From positions 287,778-351,777 of the forward strand of contig JAYFOJ010000002.1 of NCBI GenBank assembly GCA_034932745.1: DNA of 64,000 nucleotides. The letters are read 5' to 3'. Each line of letters begins with the position of its first letter. Within the stretch, counting starts at the first letter, position 1. The notes under the pieces are model-generated. The model was not told where the DNA came from, did not search any database, and saw only the letters and a list, made by a program, of their open reading frames with translations. This document shows positions 45,352 to 55,000 of this stretch, piece by piece. The position numbers and the translations under genes were made by a program. The DNA is from JBAYST01 sp034932745 (GTDB lineage: Bacteria; Bacillota_I; Bacilli_A; RFN20; CAG-826).

Positions 45352-46608
45352 ATGAATATAGTCATTACTGGAGTGGGATATGTCGGTTTAGTTACCGCGG
45401 TTTGCTTTGCCGAAAAAGGGAACCATGTAGTTTGTTTAGATACTAATGAAGAACGGATCAAAATGCTTAAAGAAGGCATTAGTCCAATCTATGAACCTGG
45501 TCTTCAGGAATTAATGATTAAGAATAAATCTCGTTTAACCTATACTGGTGACTTTAAACTTGCATATAGGACTGCTGATATTGTTTTCATTTGCGTTGGT
45601 ACTCCAGAAAAAGATAATGGAGAGATTGAACTTTCATATGTAAAAACAGTTGCTAAGCAAATTGGAGAAAGCGTTAAGCAAGACTGTGTTGTAGTGGTTA
45701 AGTCCACCGTTCCAATCGGTACTAACGATGAAGTAGAAAAAATTATCGAAGATAATCTTGCGAATAAAGTACATGTTTCCGTCGCATCCAATCCTGAGTT
45801 TTTATCACAAGGTAGCGCTATTTTTAATACCTTGCATGCTAAGAGAATCATTATCGGCGTTGAAGATGAAGTTGCTAAAAAAGTTTTAACTGATTTATAC
45901 ACTAATTTTGAATTACCGATTGTCGTAACGAATAGAAGATCTGCCGAGATGACAAAATACGCCGCTAATAACTTCTTAGCGTTAAAGATATCGTTCATTA
46001 ATGAAATTGCTAATCTATGCGAATTAGTCGGCGCTAATATCGATGATGTCGTTAAGGGCATGAGCTACGACCCACGAATCGGTGATAAGTTCTTCCAATG
46101 TGGAATTGGTTATGGTGGTTCTTGCTTTCCAAAAGACACAAAAACTCTTTATCAAATTGGTTTAGATCATGGTTATGAGATGAAGACCATTAAATCCACC
46201 ATTGACGCTAACGAAGTTCAAAAGACAGTCTTATTCCATAAGGCTAAAAAGATAATCGGTAGTTTTAATAACAAAGATGTCTCTATTTTAGGACTAACTT
46301 TTAAACCTAATACTGATGACTTAAGAGACGCTCCTTCTTTAGAAGTAATTAAACTATTAGAAAAAGAAGGCGCAATAATCCATGTCTATGATCCAATTGG
46401 AATGGATAATTTTAAGAAATGTAAAGTGACTGCTAAGACATGCGAATCATTAGAAGATGCAATCAAAAAAAGCGACATCATCTTCGTCTTAACGGAGTGG
46501 GATGAAATCGCTAATGCTGATTATAGCAACAAAATCGTCTTTGATGGCCGCAACTGCGTAAAGAATAAACAAAAGATTAAGAAATACATATCGATCGGCA
46601 ATCATTAA
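45352..46608 (+). CDS. UDP-glucose 6-dehydrogenase
   Basis: Oxidises UDP-glucose to UDP-glucuronate in two NAD-dependent steps. 418 residues, standard. The Rossmann motif GVGYVGLVTA is at 7-16; the catalytic cysteine lies in GYGGSCFPKDT near residue 258; TFKPNTDDLRDAPS closes the central domain. A GGAGAAG site precedes the start. It is a single-gene unit between accessory genes; GT genes elsewhere in the window may use the product. The AT-rich 171-nt upstream gap has two copies of CATTAAATAAC (45259-45269 and 45295-45305). Confidence 0.93.
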   Translation: MNIVITGVGYVGLVTAVCFAEKGNHVVCLDTNEERIKMLKEGISPIYEPGLQELMIKNKSRLTYTGDFKLAYRTADIVFICVGTPEKDNGEIELSYVKTVAKQIGESVKQDCVVVVKSTVPIGTNDEVEKIIEDNLANKVHVSVASNPEFLSQGSAIFNTLHAKRIIIGVEDEVAKKVLTDLYTNFELPIVVTNRRSAEMTKYAANNFLALKISFINEIANLCELVGANIDDVVKGMSYDPRIGDKFFQCGIGYGGSCFPKDTKTLYQIGLDHGYEMKTIKSTIDANEVQKTVLFHKAKKIIGSFNNKDVSILGLTFKPNTDDLRDAPSLEVIKLLEKEGAIIHVYDPIGMDNFKKCKVTAKTCESLEDAIKKSDIIFVLTEWDEIANADYSNKIVFDGRNCVKNKQKIKKYISIGNH

Positions 46609-46692
46609 TTAATTAAGATGGCAATATCCATGTATTGAATGTAGGAATTAAACTTCGTAATAGTTAAATTCTTGCTATAAACTCATTTAAAT

Positions 46693-48006
46693 TTAGGAAA
46701 TTTTTATTTGCTCTTTCTTCAAAAGATGGAGATAACAAAAAACCGTAGGAATAAGATCAATAGCCATTCCAACACCGAACATCAGCGAAATTGATAGTAA
46801 TGTTGGCACGAATACACCAATTTTCCAAAGAATAAACATGGTTACATAATAAACACAGTTTGTGCATATTGACTGAACGAGCATATAGAATGTTTTCCCT
46901 CTACCATAAATTGTGCCATCAAATATACAGTTATACATGTAAGCTACATAGAATCCACTTTGTACTAAACATATGTAAATCACAGTATCATAACTTTGAA
47001 CATTCATTACATATTGCAAGAAAGGTTTCCAAAATGGAATTGACGCAAACCATAAAATTGAGAATATAGTCGTTAGAAAAATGTATCCAATAGTTTTTGT
47101 TTTGATATTATTCTTATCTTCTGCTGTTTCTTTTTTGATAACATCATAAAGTGCAATGGATGGTAACAATAACCATGTCCATATGAAATTATTAGCTATC
47201 CAATAATTGCCTTGTTCAGAAATAACATTAACCAATCTCGAAACCATCAGCATGAAAGCAACATTTCTTACTAAAGACTCAAGTCCTGACCATAGTCCGA
47301 TTTTCCCATATTCTTTCATCCAAGAAAAAGACAATTTCTTTTTCTGAAACACTACTATATTTTCTTTTTTAAGTAGCAACATAGAAACAAGCACTAGAAT
47401 CGATTGTACAATTATGTTTCCAATAGCGATGCCGTTCACGCCCATTTTTAACGAGAAATCAAACTTACTAATAAAAAGAGTATCTAAAAGTATCGATAAT
47501 ACTGTTTGAACGACCAAAAGTGCATACATCCATTTATCTTTTTTTAACGTAACGAATAAAACGATGATGAACTTCACTATTATTCCTAGTAAAGATGATG
47601 CTGTTTCTAAACGAATGTATTCCACTGTTGCGTCTAACGTTGTTCTATCGCTAGCCATAAATTCACAAAGCGGTCTGGAAAAGATGATAATTAGTATAGA
47701 TAATAGCAAATATGCACCCGCAGAGACAATAAGACCTGTTCTAGTTTTATTTTCCAACTCTTCTTTGCTGTTTAAGGATTTTCCAAGCAAGAAAAACAAA
47801 GGTAGAATAAAGGCTTCTTGAATAATCTCATAAAGTAAATTAACCCAAGCAAGTTGAGATGCGATATTTACACCCCATGTGCTTGGAATGTTCCCTAAGA
47901 AATAGATACGGACGGTTTGATATAGTGCCGGAATCAGCAATGTAATAGCGAGCACTGCCCATAATCTCCAGTTAAATGTTTTAATGGATTTAATTATTGG
48001 TTTCAT
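46693..48006 (-). CDS. Second MATE family transporter
   Basis: 437-residue membrane protein with about 12 helices. It resembles the DinF/NorM-type MATE group but is divergent from the copy at 37.4 kb, with longer polar loops. KPIIKSIKTFNWRLW at the start is basic, as expected for a cytoplasmic end. It lies 32 nt after the MGMT-like gene on the same strand, with a TATAAT at 48027-48032 that could be its own -10. Substrate unknown. Confidence 0.8.
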   Translation of the reverse strand: MKPIIKSIKTFNWRLWAVLAITLLIPALYQTVRIYFLGNIPSTWGVNIASQLAWVNLLYEIIQEAFILPLFFLLGKSLNSKEELENKTRTGLIVSAGAYLLLSILIIIFSRPLCEFMASDRTTLDATVEYIRLETASSLLGIIVKFIIVLFVTLKKDKWMYALLVVQTVLSILLDTLFISKFDFSLKMGVNGIAIGNIIVQSILVLVSMLLLKKENIVVFQKKKLSFSWMKEYGKIGLWSGLESLVRNVAFMLMVSRLVNVISEQGNYWIANNFIWTWLLLPSIALYDVIKKETAEDKNNIKTKTIGYIFLTTIFSILWFASIPFWKPFLQYVMNVQSYDTVIYICLVQSGFYVAYMYNCIFDGTIYGRGKTFYMLVQSICTNCVYYVTMFILWKIGVFVPTLLSISLMFGVGMAIDLIPTVFCYLHLLKKEQIKIS

Positions 48007-48038
48007 ATTGCATTTATCCTTTTTGTATTATAGAAAAG

Positions 48039-48353
48039 TTATTTTAGATAAGAAAAACGGTATTTCTTCAAATCCACTACATGCTCAACTACTTTTATGC
48101 CTTCTTTTCTTAGTCTTTCTTCTTGAGCGTCTATACCACCAAAGGCATATGCTTTTGATAATTGTCCTTTAGAGTTAACCACCTTATAACAAGGGAAAAC
48201 TATACCATCAGTGTTTTGATGTAATATATTGCCTACTACTCTAGCTAATTTTCTATTACCTAGTCGTTCTGCAATATCACCATAAGTAACAACTTTACCA
48301 TATGGTATTTCTTTTAAAAGTTTATAAACCTTTTCTTTTATTGTTTTGTCCAT
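48039..48353 (-). CDS. MGMT-family DNA alkyltransferase-like protein
   Basis: 104 residues, the size of the short alkyltransferase-like (ATL) group. VTYGDIAERLG and the helix-turn-helix recognition region are followed by the active-site motif PCYKVV with cysteine at residue 55, in place of PCHRV. ATL proteins proper have Trp at that cysteine, so this keeps the alkyl-acceptor residue but has Tyr-Lys for His-Arg. It lacks the N-terminal domain of full Ogt/MGMT. Probably repairs or flags O6-alkylguanine; the change makes the activity uncertain. Confidence 0.85.
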   Translation of the reverse strand: MDKTIKEKVYKLLKEIPYGKVVTYGDIAERLGNRKLARVVGNILHQNTDGIVFPCYKVVNSKGQLSKAYAFGGIDAQEERLRKEGIKVVEHVVDLKKYRFSYLK

Positions 48354-48671
48354 TTAATACTCCGCTTACTTTAATCTAATACGGAATCAAATAATAATAC
48401 ACATTAATTACAATTATGCGCATTTTACGTATAAAAATAACGATTGAGAAACTATTAGTTAAAATGATTAATAATCGCGAATTTAGTCTTGAATAATCTT
48501 AATCGGCAAAATTCATTAAAGTTTGTTATAGTTTGCGATTTCTTGCCGTTATAAAAACTGGTTAATTACCACAAAAGAGGAACGAGAAAAATAATGAGTG
48601 GGAAAAGAATCATAACTTGTTATAATTCTAGGTGCGGCTGTATTACACAGTTCGAATGAGGATTTAACACT
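48354..48671 (+). other. 318-nt AT-rich intergenic region upstream of the BIG2 lipoprotein
   Basis: Contains a promoter for the lipoprotein (48618-48626) and possibly the start of the divergent MGMT unit. A 21-codon frame with a GAGGAACGAG site (48594-48659) overlaps the promoter. No gene or known RNA was recognised. Confidence 0.6.
48618..48626 (+). promoter_or_regulatory. Extended -10 promoter of the BIG2 lipoprotein
   Basis: TGT followed by TATAAT (48621-48626), the TGn-TATAAT extended -10. A leader of about 40 nt with ATGAGGATT as ribosome site leads to the ATG at 48672. Confidence 0.7.
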
Positions 48672-50174
48672 ATGAGAAAATCACTGCTTGTTTTACTTGG
48701 CACTTCTTGCCTTGCCCTTGTTGGTTGTAACGGTAATCAAGACTACCACAAGATCACTCTTAATAAAAACACACTAGAACTAGATGTTGATGAAACGGAA
48801 ACATTGACTGCTTCTATTGAACCAAATGATGTTGAAAATGCATCTCTTATTTGGACTACAAATGATACTGCTATTGCATCAGTAGATGAAGGCGTTATCA
48901 AAGCCTTAAAAAAAGGTACTGCAAGTATTGCAGTCTATTTAGACGCTAATAAAAACGAAACGTATGATATAGGCGAAGCAAATGCTACATGTGCTCTTAT
49001 GGTAAACGATTCTATAAAGAACCCAGTAGCGGTTACTAGTATCGAACTAAGCCAAGATTCTCTAACTTTAGAATTAGATGAAGAGAAGACTTTAACTGCA
49101 ACTGTATTACCGGAAAACGCAACAGAAAAGACAGTTACTTGGTTAAGTAGTAATACCGACGTTGCCGCAATCGTAAATGGCAAAATAACAGCAAAAGCTG
49201 TTGGTAATGCCACCATTACTGCTTATGTCGACGAAAACAAAAACTCACAAAAAGATAATGATGAGAAATATTCAACATGTTTAGTGAATGTTATAGACTC
49301 AAATCCTAGTATAACTAAAATCCAAACGATGTCTTTTAATAAAACATCCACTACGATTGCTTATCCAAACGAAGAAACACTAACATTAACTATTAGTCCT
49401 AATAACGCTGACGCTAGTCGCTTAAAATGGAGAAGCAGTAATACTTCAGTTGCGCGTGTAAGCACTAATGGAGTAGTTACATCTATAAATGAAGGTAACT
49501 GTGAAATCTCTGTTTTTGATGATCAAAACAATAATGACGTCTTTGAAGATGGAGAAGTAAAAGCTTCTTGTTCAATAACAGTCACTAAAGAAGAACCTAA
49601 TCCAGACCCGACTGGTGATTTAATTCCTTCAAGTGGAGAAAGCTTGCCAATTGGGAATACTACTGTCAGTGGTCCAAATAACGCCACTCCAGTCGATATT
49701 ACTAACTGGGTTAATTACGACTTATCAACTTCTCTTCCTAATTATTGGTCATTCATAATGGGAGATAATAAGAAAGAAAACTGCTCAGATTTCTACGCCG
49801 AATCTTCTGGTGGTGGTTTTAAGTTCTCTCATATCTATTATGGATTGCAAACTCCACTACTTAATTCATGGTTAAAAACTGAGGTTAGATTAACAGTAAG
49901 CCAAGTTCACGGCAATAGTGACAATCAAAAACAATATGACAATAAGCCAATATTTCATATTTATAGTTATGACAAAACCGGTCATTACATAGGTATGCAG
50001 ACTTATGACCAACAGAGTAAGTTCTCCGATGTTAAAGAAATCAAATTCTATATCGCTAATCCTGAGATGGCTTATTTTGAAATTCGATTAAATGCATGTC
50101 CTTATAAGAGCGCTCAATGCTATAACTTTGGTATTAGTCAAATCAGTATCAAAGGTTGGCCGTATAGTTTATGA
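48672..50174 (+). CDS. BIG2-domain lipoprotein with Ca-loop-like inserts
   Basis: 500-residue exported lipoprotein; lipobox ALVGC at about 15-19. Three bacterial Ig-like (BIG2) domains follow (about 28-115, 120-210, 215-312), each with the T-W/R-S/T-S-N/D-x-x-x-A-x-V core. Each ends with a DxNxNxxxDxxE insert (DANKNETYDIGE, DENKNSQKDNDE, DDQNNNDVFEDGE) that looks like a calcium-binding loop. A Pro/Asp linker leads to a 170-residue C-terminal domain of unknown fold. Probably a surface adhesin or scaffold. Confidence 0.85.
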   Translation: MRKSLLVLLGTSCLALVGCNGNQDYHKITLNKNTLELDVDETETLTASIEPNDVENASLIWTTNDTAIASVDEGVIKALKKGTASIAVYLDANKNETYDIGEANATCALMVNDSIKNPVAVTSIELSQDSLTLELDEEKTLTATVLPENATEKTVTWLSSNTDVAAIVNGKITAKAVGNATITAYVDENKNSQKDNDEKYSTCLVNVIDSNPSITKIQTMSFNKTSTTIAYPNEETLTLTISPNNADASRLKWRSSNTSVARVSTNGVVTSINEGNCEISVFDDQNNNDVFEDGEVKASCSITVTKEEPNPDPTGDLIPSSGESLPIGNTTVSGPNNATPVDITNWVNYDLSTSLPNYWSFIMGDNKKENCSDFYAESSGGGFKFSHIYYGLQTPLLNSWLKTEVRLTVSQVHGNSDNQKQYDNKPIFHIYSYDKTGHYIGMQTYDQQSKFSDVKEIKFYIANPEMAYFEIRLNACPYKSAQCYNFGISQISIKGWPYSL

Positions 50175-50199
50175 ACGTGAGTTCTATTAAACCAACGAC

Positions 50200-50292
50200 A
50201 GTCTCCATGTGCGAAGTAATCCACGTGGACTATAACCTAGCCTAACCTAGAGGCTATCAAAGAACCATGTGTTTTGCACTATTTGGTTGAAT
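50200..50292. repeat. Cluster of three hairpin-forming inverted repeats
   Basis: TCCATGTG (50204-50211) with CACGTGGA (50222-50229, within a palindrome TCCACGTGGA); TAGCCT with AGGCTA at about 50238-50256; and AACCA/TGGTT around 50263-50289 with an inner GTG/CAC. They lie between the convergent lipoprotein and the NERD-helicase genes. No T-run follows, so they are not ordinary terminators. Confidence 0.5.
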
Positions 50293-52047
50293 TTACTTTG
50301 AGTATGTTCCGTGCATAGCAAGAGCGAGTTGCTGTCTCTTATCAGTTTTTTTGAACGAGTCACTAAATCTATCGTTGATAATACTAACAACTTCCGACTC
50401 ATCAAGTTTTAAAAACACAAATAATTTTCTTTTTGCTCTAGATGCACCAACATAAAAAGATAAATCATGTTTTTCAAATACACCCTTATCAACATCGAAC
50501 AATAGGACGTAATCTTCTTCTAAACCTTTAAATGTGCTGCAAGAATAAACTCTAGTTTTCTTCCCACTAATGGATTTATAGCAATCTGTTTTAGGATCGA
50601 TTTTATCTTTGAGCGAGTTGCCATCCATGCCTTTGCATGTAATAAGAACCCTACCAAATTCGTTTTCCTTAGAAATATCCTCAATGATGTTGTCTAAACG
50701 TTTCTCCAATTCTTCAACTGAAGAATAGTAAATGAACCTGGTTTGTTCGCCCTCCATCGCTCCATCGTATACCACTGGCTTCACATCAATTAATGAGAAC
50801 GCTGTTTCAGCAATCTTTTTTGTGTTTCTGCAGTTTTTATAAAGAGTTAATTTTGAATCAACATTAGTTAGATATGAAGGTATTTGCTTTGAATTTACAA
50901 GTTGATTTTTGTCATAAAAAATGAAAAATGAGCAACCATCGAAATTGTTTGCATATTCTGCAAGAGTATCTAAAAAATGAGAATCATCAATCTCGCTTCT
51001 TCCAAAATCCTGTCCTTCATCAACAATGATGTGTTTGTACTCAAAGGAATCATTAAGTATTTCTTCTGTTACAATGTTATTTAAATCATAATAGTTTGCT
51101 GTAGAGCTCTTACATTTCTTGCAAGCAAACCCATCAATTGTATAGTAGTCGATCCCATCTATCTTTCTTTCTTTTTCTAAAAAATCTTTGAGGTTTTTGT
51201 TGTAGCAAAGAAATAATACTTTCTCACCCTTGTCAGCCAACCTCTTTGCTCTTTCAATCGCAACAAATGTTTTTCCTGTTCCACTTGCTCCACTAATTGC
51301 TGCACTTTTTTGATTCGCTAAAAAATCGAGAACGACACATTGCTCTTCCAGTAGTTTTTCATATGTTTCTTCAGCATATTTTTTCTTCATTCCAGGAACG
51401 ATGTCGAAAGATGGACACAAGACATGATTTAAAAACTCAAACGATTGTTCTTCTGTTAAATTATGTTTATAACTTTTTCCATCTGTAATAATTTCTGGTT
51501 CTTTAATCACAACATGCATTTTTTGTATTTTCTGCATCATCGCTTCTACATAAGCCAAAGGATCAGTCAATGCTTCTCTAGACATAATCAAATCCTTTAC
51601 CACATTTGGTCCAAAGTTTGCTTCGGATATTTGTTGGTTTGAATAAGCTGGAAACCAAACGCAATACAAAAATTTACAGTCAGAAATGTATCTTTCCCAC
51701 TTGGTTCCTTTAAATGTTTCATTAAATTTTGAAATAACAGCATACATTGTTGTACAAGCCTGATCGAACGGATCCTTCATTCTTGCACCACTACTATATT
51801 CCCAATTTCCATCTTCTGTTCTTCGCACATGACCGTTTTTCGCCTCAATAAATAGGCACCCATATTTAGGATTAAAAACAAGAAAATCAGCTTCTCCATC
51901 ATTTAATCCTCCATCTAAAAGCTGTCTGACACGATATGAATGAAAAACAAAATAATCATTTGGTAAGTGACTCAAAGCGACAAACATGTCGTTTTCGCCG
52001 CTCTTTTTCTCAAAATAGCCTATTTCAGACGGGATCATGTGTGCCAT
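50293..52047 (-). CDS. NERD-domain nuclease fused to an SF1 helicase
   Basis: 584 residues. Residues about 20-100 form a nuclease-related (NERD) domain: GEADFLVFNPKYGCLFIEAKNG carries the D..ExK residues of a PD-(D/E)XK nuclease. A UvrD-like SF1 helicase follows, with SGASGTGKT (252-260), DEGQ (343-346) and VGASRAKRKLFVF at the end. An AAAGGA site precedes the ATG one base after the giant helicase stop, so they are co-transcribed. Related to NERD-helicase proteins seen in defence islands. The nuclease residues look intact, so it could act on DNA itself. Confidence 0.85.
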   Translation of the reverse strand: MAHMIPSEIGYFEKKSGENDMFVALSHLPNDYFVFHSYRVRQLLDGGLNDGEADFLVFNPKYGCLFIEAKNGHVRRTEDGNWEYSSGARMKDPFDQACTTMYAVISKFNETFKGTKWERYISDCKFLYCVWFPAYSNQQISEANFGPNVVKDLIMSREALTDPLAYVEAMMQKIQKMHVVIKEPEIITDGKSYKHNLTEEQSFEFLNHVLCPSFDIVPGMKKKYAEETYEKLLEEQCVVLDFLANQKSAAISGASGTGKTFVAIERAKRLADKGEKVLFLCYNKNLKDFLEKERKIDGIDYYTIDGFACKKCKSSTANYYDLNNIVTEEILNDSFEYKHIIVDEGQDFGRSEIDDSHFLDTLAEYANNFDGCSFFIFYDKNQLVNSKQIPSYLTNVDSKLTLYKNCRNTKKIAETAFSLIDVKPVVYDGAMEGEQTRFIYYSSVEELEKRLDNIIEDISKENEFGRVLITCKGMDGNSLKDKIDPKTDCYKSISGKKTRVYSCSTFKGLEEDYVLLFDVDKGVFEKHDLSFYVGASRAKRKLFVFLKLDESEVVSIINDRFSDSFKKTDKRQQLALAMHGTYSK

Positions 52048-52048
52048 A

Positions 52049-55000
52049 TTACAATCCTTTCTTGATTCGATTTACGAATCCAACAATGTTAAAGTGCTCG
52101 TCCAACAAATAACATTCATACTTGCTTTGTCCGTTGTAAAGTTTGTGATAAGAATCTAGATGCTCTAATGTGAATAGCAAAATATTTTTATCTTTCCAAT
52201 AAAAATCGGCATCTAACACATCACCAACTGGATTTTCAAGTGTAATTCCATAGCCATCTGGTTCAGAACATATTTGTCCCGACATTTGCAAAATGAGCTG
52301 CTGTAACAAATATTTGTCTTCATCAGTTTCTAAATTTGATAGATCAAAAGAAGAAAGGCCGTGAGGCAACTGGTAATAAACATTTTTAACTGTATAGCTC
52401 ACGCAATTCTTTTTAATCAAATCAAGAATGTTAGAAATGGTTTCCTTTGCATATCCTCTTTTCAAATGATTATGAATTCGTTGATTGTTAAAATTCTTCA
52501 AGCAGTTATAACATGAGGTTTCTTCATCACAAATGCAATTTGTGACAATTTGCTTTGCCATCTGGAGCGCTTTAATTATGTTTTCTTTTGATTCTAGCTT
52601 TTTTACATGTCCAGCTCCACCGGATACTGTATCAAACAGAATTAATTCATATGGTTTAAGCGGTGACATCTTTACTATCATTCCGCCAATGTCACTTCTA
52701 TCAATATCGAAGGCAACACTTATTCCTTCAAGTAAAGCATACAGTGTGGAAAGAGCATGATCTTGCTCCAACATTTCAGAAACACCAGTAAATTCAATCT
52801 TAACAACATCGGTTCTATATCTATGACCGAAATGCGTTAATTTGAGTTCAGAATTATCACATGGGTTACCTCTATAGTCATTGTGTGTTTTAATTTTTAC
52901 AGAGCCCTTATTATCTCTATCTAAAACGGTGTATCCACACTTACTGCAATAGTAAAACTTATTTTCATTCAACACCAAAAGCTCTTCATTTTTGTATTCA
53001 GTAATAGTCAAAACGCCATTTATATCAATTGGATCAATTGTTTGCGTTCCATGGCCAATATACATGACATCGCTCGCATATGACCTCATAGGTTTTAATC
53101 TTCTTGTCGCTTTATTTGGACCTGCAACAAAACCTCTTAAAGGTCTTATATATTCGTTTGCATCTTGTTTGCTTACATTAATTGGTTCATGGCAATATTC
53201 ACATATTGTTGCATCGTTTGCTTCTTGCTTGGTTTGATAAATATTTATGGATTTGCAATGACCACAAGTATGGTAGTATTCAATGGTTTGAGGAGCGTTT
53301 GGGTAAGGCGTATAAATGTAACGAGATGTATATTTTTTGCCATCTACAATTACTTCTGATTCCGGAGCATATTCAGAGATTGCGATACTAAGATCTCTTG
53401 TTAAATCATATTTATCACTAAAATCAGCTTTTGCACGGTCAAATATTTTTAAAGAAACATTATCGATTGGGAAGCCATACCTTGGAATAACATTGTACCT
53501 AGCTAAATATTGAATAATTGAGTTTTTGTAATTTAGTCTGTCAATGGCATCTTTATATTGATCAATCAATGCCCCAAAACCCTTCGGTTTTTCATCGAGC
53601 AAAGTTTTGATTGCATCTTCATAAGTTTGTATCGTTTCATTAATACCGTCTTTCAAGTTGTTAAGCGCACTCTTAGAGCTGGTTTCAAGATAGAAAGCCC
53701 ATTTAAAATTACTATATGTTTCCATTAGATACGGTGTTATTAAAATGCAATTGTCTATATAATCTCCAAGTTGTTTTGGCTTCGAACCTATATAATCAAT
53801 AAATTTTTGAATGTGGTCTTCATCAATAAATTTTCTAATGCTATTAAAACTCTCAATATTATTTCTAAAATAGAATCCCAAAGCACTTGCTGTAATGTGT
53901 CTTATAATGATTTTATCATTATCTACTCTAAAATGAGGTGGCTCCACCATACCTGCAATCATATCTCTAGGATCGCTGAAGAATGTATAGTCATGTGAGG
54001 AAACACTACAGAAAGTTAAAATAAATGCAGATGAGTCTGCTCTTCTACCTGCACGACCCGCTCTTTGGACATAATTTGCTGGTGAAGGAGGTATATTTCT
54101 CATAAATACCGTATTCAATTTATCCAAATCAATACCCATCTCAAATGTAGTAGAGCAACTTATGATGTTAATCTTCTTATCCTTAAAATCTTGTTGTATC
54201 TTTTTCGCTTCAGCAGATTTTATTTGAGCTGTATGTTCTCGCGAAACAACTCGTTCAAGGGGTCTGTTCATATATTCATTTCGATAGTAATTTTTTTCAA
54301 ATAACACATCTGGATTGATTTCAACTAGTTCGCCATCACAATCACCATCAGTACATTTCCCATTTATATTGTAAAATGTCACTTTATGGCATTTTTTGCA
54401 GTAGTAAAACTTGGTGTTTTTATAGCTGCGAACAGAATAGGACTTTGAATCAATTTGATCGTATTGATCTTCGTTTGAAACAATAATTCCAGCTTCAGGA
54501 GATCTGGCCGTCCCGTAAACTATTCGTAGTAATTCTTTTGCTTTGTCACTAGAGGTGATGGAAAACGCTTTTTTTGTGTACTCAATAATTTTATTATCAG
54601 TATTAACATTAACAGGCAAAAAGGACTTCACCTTTCCTTCATAATTTGCTGGTTTTTTACTACCTTTAGGTGTTTCAAGCTCAACAAAATTAACAAATCT
54701 TCTATAGCCTAATAAATCTTCTAATTCAGCATTGTTAGATGATAGTTGTGGATATCTTATTGCAGGGACAGTTCTAAACTCGCTCAGAGCAACTTTTGTC
54801 AAAGTTTTAAAGTTCTCGCAACTGATGTTGTTAAATCCTTTTTGTTGTAAAAACGATTCAATTGCATCTTTATTATCGTAAACAGGTGGCAAGTTCAGAA
54901 TAAAACCAAACAGGCCAAGACCTTCCGCACTATTTCTTCCGTCAACATTCAATAATTCCCATAGAGCCCCAGCTCTAGCGTGTTTATGTGCTTCATCATG

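Noticed and set aside
45540..46061. Long open frame on the minus strand inside the UDP-glucose dehydrogenase gene
   Set aside because: Shadow of a strongly supported gene; the translation shows no family features.
48594..48659. A 21-codon Cys-containing frame with a ribosome-like site upstream of the lipoprotein
   Set aside because: It overlaps the extended -10 promoter of the lipoprotein and has no support beyond its length; judged chance.
50236..50293. Integron attC-like site (GCCTAAC with GTTGAAT)
   Set aside because: The two motifs match the core consensus only loosely and are not complementary to each other, and no integrase is nearby.
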